Shown piece after piece: positions 13,946-17,745 of a DNA stretch of 17,745 nucleotides (within the stretch, counting starts at the first letter, position 1; every line of letters starts with the position of its first letter). The notes under the pieces are model-generated. The model was not told where the DNA came from. It worked only from the letters and a program-made list of their open reading frames with translations, and did no database searches. The translations under genes and the position numbers were made by a program. Origin of the DNA: CANHVK01 sp044232905 (GTDB taxonomy: Bacteria; Bacteroidota; Bacteroidia; Flavobacteriales_D; Crocinitomicaceae); NCBI GenBank assembly GCA_044232905.1, contig JBIIKZ010000048.1, forward strand, positions 1-17,745, read 5' to 3'.

Positions 13946-14704
13946 TTATCGTGTAAATACCCATTCTTTATCAGTAGATTGATTTTCATCAAATCGATAA
14001 CCATCTAGTTCATAATTTTTTAATTCTTCTGAATGTTGCAGGTTATTTTTTAAAATATAGTTTGCCATTTGACCTCTAGCATGTTTTGCATACATCATTA
14101 CGATTTTGTAGGTACCATTTTTGAATTCTTTAAAAACTGGTGTGATGGTCTTTGCGGTGAGTTGATCAAATTGTATAACTTTAGAATATTCATTGGAAGC
14201 AAGATTCACAATGAGTTCTTTTTCCTCTTTTTCAAGGTGTTTTGTGATTTTATCTCCCCAAAAACGATAGAGATTAAGTGTTTTTTCGTTAACTTTTAAT
14301 TTTGTTCCCATTTCTAATCGGTAGGGAGCGATGAGGTCCAATGGTTTTAAGATTCCATACAAACCAGATAAGATTCTTAGTTGATTTTGTGCTCGTTCAA
14401 GTTCTTCTTCATTTAATGTTGAAAATGCGAGTCCTTTGTAGGCTTCTCCATTGAATATAAACGCACAAGGTTGGTTTTTATCGTTGACTTCAGTAGCGAT
14501 TTCCCATTTCTTGAATCGTTCAACGTTTAATTCAGCAAGATCTAATGAGATATGCATTAAATCTTGGATTTTTTTTGAATTTAATTTTTGAAGCTGTTTA
14601 ATAAGTTGTTTGCTTTCTTTTTGAAATTCAAAATTTGAACTAAATGGAAATTCTAAAGAGGTTTTATAATCAAGCGATTTGGCGGGGGATAATAGAATTT
14701 TCAT
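13946..14704 (-). CDS. yaaA: YaaA family peroxide stress protein
   Basis: A 252-residue cytoplasmic protein of normal family length. It matches YaaA (DUF328) throughout: start MKILLSPAKSLDY, an IFNGEAYKGL block near residue 82, LRILSGLYGILKPLDLIAPYRLEMGTKL, which is the family signature, NLASNEYSK near 165, and a late MMYAKHARGQMANYI. In E. coli YaaA lowers intracellular unincorporated iron during hydrogen peroxide stress and has DNA-binding ability. Its place directly after Fe-S carrier genes fits a role in iron or oxidative-stress handling. The upstream gap of 51 bp contains only a poor promoter-like string on the minus strand, so cotranscription with the Fe-S genes is more likely than not. 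Confidence 0.95.
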   Translation of the reverse strand: MKILLSPAKSLDYKTSLEFPFSSNFEFQKESKQLIKQLQKLNSKKIQDLMHISLDLAELNVERFKKWEIATEVNDKNQPCAFIFNGEAYKGLAFSTLNEEELERAQNQLRILSGLYGILKPLDLIAPYRLEMGTKLKVNEKTLNLYRFWGDKITKHLEKEEKELIVNLASNEYSKVIQFDQLTAKTITPVFKEFKNGTYKIVMMYAKHARGQMANYILKNNLQHSEELKNYELDGYRFDENQSTDKEWVFTR

Positions 14705-14755
14705 TTCAAAAATTAGATCTTACTTAGAAAAGAAAAATAATTCAGTTTAAATTAG

Positions 14756-15016
14756 TTAAAGTGTGATGTGTGAATCAATTGCTTTGATACTTCTAATTTC
14801 TGGAGCAATCACTTTTAAAGATTCTTCCAAACCACCTTTAAGCGTCATCGAACTCATTGAACAATCTCCACAAGCACCTGTTAATCGAACGTAAAGATCA
14901 AAATTTTCTGTTATTTCGACAAACTCCATATCCCCACCATCTGCATGTAAAAACGGACGTAATTTTTCGATGGAATTATTAACTATGCTAATCAATTCTT
15001 CTTTATTTCGTGCCAT
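14756..15016 (-). CDS. NifU-like C-terminal domain Fe-S scaffold protein
   Basis: An 86-residue protein consisting only of the NifU C-terminal (NFU) domain. It has the LRPFLHADGGDMEFVEI segment (about 19-35) and the cluster-binding pair Cys49-Gly-Asp-Cys52, followed by SSMTLKGGLE. NFU proteins hold a [4Fe-4S] or [2Fe-2S] cluster at a dimer interface and pass it to target proteins. Its ATG overlaps the mrp stop by one base (TAATG), which suggests stoichiometric, coupled synthesis with the Mrp carrier. Confidence 0.95.
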   Translation of the reverse strand: MARNKEELISIVNNSIEKLRPFLHADGGDMEFVEITENFDLYVRLTGACGDCSMSSMTLKGGLEESLKVIAPEIRSIKAIDSHITL

Positions 15017-16086
15017 TATTTTTTGTTTTTTAAATTTTCAAGTTCTTTTAAGATATTTTTGGTAAGTTCATCAAATGCGATGGAGCTTGGAGTATTTTCT
15101 TGATAAACAGCAGGTCTTCCTACATCTCCAGCTTCACGCACACTTTGTACAAGGGGGATGTGACCTAGAAATGGGACATTCATACCATCTGCAAGATTTT
15201 TCGCCCCATCTCTACCAAATATAAAGTATTTATTATCTGGTAATTCTGCAGGGGTAAACCATGCCATGTTTTCAATGATTCCAATAACAGGAACGTTAAT
15301 ATTATCCAATTTAAACATATTCACACCTTTACGTGCATCAGCAAGAGCGATTTCTTGTGGAGTACTAACTACTACTACACCGTCTAAAGGAACTGTTTGA
15401 ACCAAAGAAAGATGAATGTCACCAGTACCAGGAGGTAAATCAATTAATAAAAAGTCTAATTCTCCCCAATGTGTGTCCGTAAACATTTGTGTCAATGCTT
15501 TTGCTGCCATTGGGCCTCTCCAAACTACAGCGTTGTCCTGTTCTGTGAAAAAACCAATAGACAATAGTTTTACACCTAGATTTTCAACAGGACAAATCAT
15601 TGATTTCCCATCAATGTCTTGCATCAAAGGTCGTTCTCCAACTACATCAAACATTGTTGGAATGGAAGGTCCATAGATATCAGCATCTACAATTCCCACT
15701 TTGTAACCTGCTTTAGTCAGTCCTCCAGCCAAATTAGCTGTTACTGTTGATTTCCCAACGCCACCTTTTCCGGAAGCAACTGCAATAATGTATTTAATAT
15801 CTGGAAGAATTCTTCTTCTTGCAATTTCACTTTCGGCAGGTATTGCTTTGATTTGGGTTGTAAAAGTAAGTGAAGAATCAATTTTGTCCTTTAAATTGAA
15901 TTCTACCAATTCTTGTAAACGTTTTCTTGCATGCAATGCAGGATTGGAAGTGTAGATTGAGAGGGAAATATGGTTCCCATTAATTTCAATTTCTTCAACT
16001 AAATTGGCAGAAACTAAGTCTTTTTTTAAATCGGGTTCAATAACGTTAGATAATACGTTCAACACTGATTCTCTTGTGATTTCCAT
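15016..16086 (-). CDS. mrp: Mrp/ApbC (NBP35-like) Fe-S cluster carrier ATPase
   Basis: A 356-residue cytoplasmic P-loop protein. Residues 1-90 are a MIP18/DUF59 domain. The deviant Walker A GKGGVGKST is at 106-114, with the first lysine typical of the MinD/Mrp class. DADIYGPSIPTM follows near 138, FLLIDLPPGTGDIHLSL is the Walker B region, and a late GRPAVYQ is present. The family carries and transfers [4Fe-4S] clusters. The segment that in E. coli-type Mrp holds the CPxCG cluster motif here reads IENMAWFTPAELPDN (271-285) with no cysteine, and the whole protein has a single Cys (in MICPVEN). It lies 6 bp after the lipoprotein gene and overlaps the NifU-like gene by one base. Confidence 0.94.
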   Translation of the reverse strand: MEITRESVLNVLSNVIEPDLKKDLVSANLVEEIEINGNHISLSIYTSNPALHARKRLQELVEFNLKDKIDSSLTFTTQIKAIPAESEIARRRILPDIKYIIAVASGKGGVGKSTVTANLAGGLTKAGYKVGIVDADIYGPSIPTMFDVVGERPLMQDIDGKSMICPVENLGVKLLSIGFFTEQDNAVVWRGPMAAKALTQMFTDTHWGELDFLLIDLPPGTGDIHLSLVQTVPLDGVVVVSTPQEIALADARKGVNMFKLDNINVPVIGIIENMAWFTPAELPDNKYFIFGRDGAKNLADGMNVPFLGHIPLVQSVREAGDVGRPAVYQENTPSSIAFDELTKNILKELENLKNKK

Positions 16087-16092
16087 AGCTGT

Positions 16093-16656
16093 TTAATGTT
16101 CTCTAATAGATTGAAAAGATGCTTGTAATAATTCAATGATTTTTTTCGGCACACCCTCATCTGAACTTTTGAAGGTGTAAACAATTCCTTTGATTTTTTT
16201 CATGAAAAAAATATGGTAAGTAATATGTTCTTTTCCAATATCTTTCGCAGCATTTTTATTCCCTTTAACGTTTAATTTTCGTTCATACACTAATAAATCG
16301 GATGTGTTTTTTAGGTAATTAATGGTGTAAAAATGAATTGATTTAATTTTTTCTTTTTCAGCTTCTAAAATTTGTTCGTCGTCCCCCCAATCATCGATTC
16401 TGAATTGAAAATTCGGCCCTTGTTGAACTTCCCATTTATAGTCACCTTCTTCATGCGCCACTATTGTTTGTGTGGATGCACCAATACTAGATGTTTCATC
16501 AGGCAGCATAATTGTTGCAGGAATGGCAAACTTAGTTAAAGAAAATGCTTTGAATTCATACAGCAAATCAATTTCTTTTTGATTAGTTGGGGAAGAACAA
16601 TTCGTTAGGAAAAATGTAACAAAGCAACAAGCAAGAAGGAAATTGGATCTATCCAT
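16093..16656 (-). CDS. Uncharacterised lipoprotein
   Basis: A 187-residue protein with a lipoprotein signal: hydrophobic stretch about residues 6-17 and lipobox LTNC with Cys20, followed by SSPTNQ. The mature part is mixed alpha/beta, with IPATIMLPDE near 44-53, a WEVQQGPNFQFRIDDWGDD stretch near 74-92, and a C-terminal GIVYTFKSSDEG plus helix. I do not recognise a named family. It is the first gene of the leftward Fe-S cluster genes, 6 bp before mrp, with a good -7 box about 22 nt upstream of its ATG. A function tied to the Fe-S genes cannot be deduced from sequence. Confidence 0.8.
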   Translation of the reverse strand: MDRSNFLLACCFVTFFLTNCSSPTNQKEIDLLYEFKAFSLTKFAIPATIMLPDETSSIGASTQTIVAHEEGDYKWEVQQGPNFQFRIDDWGDDEQILEAEKEKIKSIHFYTINYLKNTSDLLVYERKLNVKGNKNAAKDIGKEHITYHIFFMKKIKGIVYTFKSSDEGVPKKIIELLQASFQSIREH

Positions 16657-16677
16657 GTATCGAACGTAATTTTAGTA

Positions 16678-16685
16678 CAAATATA
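16678..16685 (-). promoter_or_regulatory. -7 box for the lipoprotein-mrp-nifU-like-yaaA cluster
   Basis: On the minus strand TATATTTG (16685-16678) is an exact TAnnTTTG. Transcription would start near 16674, giving an 18-nt leader, the same spacing as for the FISUMP gene. The expected -33 box is poor (only a TG at about the right place). Confidence 0.5.
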
Positions 16686-16779
16686 ATGAATGACATGATA
16701 TTTCAGTATCAGAATCATGTAATTTGAAATTTGTTTTGTGATTTAAACAATATTACTTCTTATTTGTTTATCAGACATC

Positions 16780-17655
16780 ATGGGAGAATATAAGATAAAA
16801 GATTTAGAACAACTTACTGGAGTTAAAGCCCATACTTTAAGAATTTGGGAAAAGCGCTATGGCATTATTGCACCACAAAGAACAAATACTGCAATTCGAA
16901 CATACTCAGACGAGGATTTAAGAAGATTGTTGTGTATTTCTATCTTAAATAAAAGTGGTTACAAAATATCTCGTATCTCTGAAATGTCATTTGATAAAAT
17001 TAATTTTTTGGTAGATGACTTAAACAGGGGGGATGATGCAACGCTTTATTTTGAAAAACTTTTATATGCATTGATTGAGTTTGATGAAAATTTGTTTCAA
17101 TACACTATTAACCAATTGATTGTTCAGTTTGGAGTGCCTCAGGTATTTACAGGTTATTTTATCCCATTTTTAAATAGAATTGGTGTGATGTGGATTACAG
17201 GTTCTATTAATCCAGCGCAAGAACATTTTATCACAAATCTAATTCGACAAAAATTGATTGCTGAGATAAATTTACTTGAAGTCCCTAAAGTATCCAACGG
17301 TGTAGCTATTTTATTTTTACCAGAATCTGAATGGCATGAATTAGGTCTTTTATTTTACCATTACATAATTAGAAATAAAGGGATATATACTGTATATTTA
17401 GGACAATCGTTACCTTATGATTCTTTGATAGAAACGATTCAGAAATTCCAACCGATTGCATTAGTGACGTCAGTATTGTCACATTATGAAGACAAAGCTT
17501 TAGTTAATTATTTTAAGCAAATCAAAGAAAGTTTTCCTTTGTTACCAATTTTCGCTGGTGGGTATCAAATCGATCAGCAAATCGATAAATTAGCTGATTT
17601 TGTAATTCAAATTCAATCTGTTGAAACTTTAAATCAGATAGAAATAACATCATAA
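16780..17655 (+). CDS. MerR-family regulator with CarH-like cobalamin-binding domains
   Basis: A 291-residue cytoplasmic transcription factor. Residues 1-70 are a MerR winged helix-turn-helix (YKIKDLEQLTGVKAHTLRIWEKRYG, then RTYSDEDLRRL). Residues about 75-165 fit the four-helix B12-binding cap with Trp138-x9-Glu148-His149, the W-x9-EH signature of CarH. Residues about 172-285 are a Rossmann-like B12-binding domain with Glu184-Trp-His186-Glu-Leu-Gly189 (E-x-H-x-x-G), His186 being the expected lower cobalt ligand. CarH-type proteins bind adenosylcobalamin, hold DNA in the dark and release it in light, commonly controlling carotenoid genes. Light sensing here is an inference. The target genes may lie outside the window. 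It is divergent from the lipoprotein gene (123-bp gap), so autoregulation or control of the Fe-S cluster is possible. Confidence 0.88.
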   Translation: MGEYKIKDLEQLTGVKAHTLRIWEKRYGIIAPQRTNTAIRTYSDEDLRRLLCISILNKSGYKISRISEMSFDKINFLVDDLNRGDDATLYFEKLLYALIEFDENLFQYTINQLIVQFGVPQVFTGYFIPFLNRIGVMWITGSINPAQEHFITNLIRQKLIAEINLLEVPKVSNGVAILFLPESEWHELGLLFYHYIIRNKGIYTVYLGQSLPYDSLIETIQKFQPIALVTSVLSHYEDKALVNYFKQIKESFPLLPIFAGGYQIDQQIDKLADFVIQIQSVETLNQIEITS

Positions 17656-17700
17656 TTTCTGCTTACTTTCTACTATTTTCTTTCCACATTGATAAAAAAA

Positions 17701-17745
17701 CTATTTTTGTTTTTTAAATTCAAGATACTTTTTGAGTAAATTGGC
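17701..17745 (-). CDS. Probable 3' end of a leftward gene running off the window
   Basis: The minus strand from the right edge is open for 14 codons and ends in TAG (17703-17701). It encodes a lysine-rich amphipathic tail (LLKKYLEFKKQK) of a kind typical of protein C-termini. It would converge with the MerR-like gene across a 45-bp gap without a clear hairpin. The stretch is too short to assign a family, and chance openness is possible. Confidence 0.35.
   Translation of the reverse strand, partial: ANLLKKYLEFKKQK

Noticed and set aside
17702..17709. TATTTTTG as a -7 promoter for a rightward gene beyond the window
   Set aside because: It lacks a TTTG/TTG at the proper distance and overlaps the likely end of a leftward gene. 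A chance match is common in AT-rich DNA.

Overview
The window looks like chromosomal DNA of a gliding or T9SS-encoding member of the Bacteroidota, probably Flavobacteriales (Fluviicola/Crocinitomicaceae-like). The evidence is AT-rich DNA, a type B T9SS sorting domain, a TonB-dependent receptor paired with a DUF4249 lipoprotein, a FISUMP-domain protein, a DUF1703-type AAA-ATPase, and promoters matching the Bacteroidota consensus (TTTG, 19 nt, TAnnTTTG). The taxon is an inference from gene families; no rRNA or tRNA is present.

Layout. 1-454 is the C-terminal tail of a large secreted PKD/CHU_C protein. It converges, across a hairpin terminator, on a leftward set of four overlapping genes (5716 to 479): DUF1015, YggS (PLP homeostasis), a TonB-dependent receptor and a DUF4249 lipoprotein. 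A divergent intergenic region separates these from a rightward PLP-dependent D-cysteine desulfhydrase/ACC deaminase-like gene (5894-6826). Next comes an exported protein with 17 tandem copies of a 19-residue helical repeat (6881-9166). A FISUMP-domain secreted protein with a consensus promoter follows (9354-10832).

10833-11137 is a 305-bp gene-free stretch. It holds a GC-rich patch, a strong intrinsic terminator that could end a small RNA, a degenerate ATTCATC repeat and a promoter lying almost on the start codon of the next gene, an AAA-ATPase/PD-(D/E)XK protein (11138-12826). That gene converges, through a hairpin containing both stop codons, on a second leftward cluster (16656 to 12831): lipoprotein, Mrp/ApbC Fe-S carrier, NifU-like Fe-S protein, YaaA peroxide-stress protein and a D-serine dehydratase/D-threonine aldolase-like enzyme. 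The window ends with a rightward CarH-like MerR regulator carrying cobalamin-ligand motifs (16780-17655) and the probable tail of one more leftward gene.

How the genes fit together. The right-hand leftward cluster has a coherent theme of Fe-S cluster handling and oxidative-stress protection. Three PLP-related proteins (YggS, D-Cys desulfhydrase-like, D-Ser dehydratase-like) lie in the window but in three different transcription units, so a shared pathway is not shown. No CRISPR array, prophage, insertion sequence or obvious defence island was seen. The most unusual items are the long 19-residue repeat helix, the candidate small RNA at about 10911-11037, the near-leaderless ATPase promoter, the Mrp without a Cys-x-x-Cys motif next to a NifU-type protein that has one, and the CarH-like regulator.
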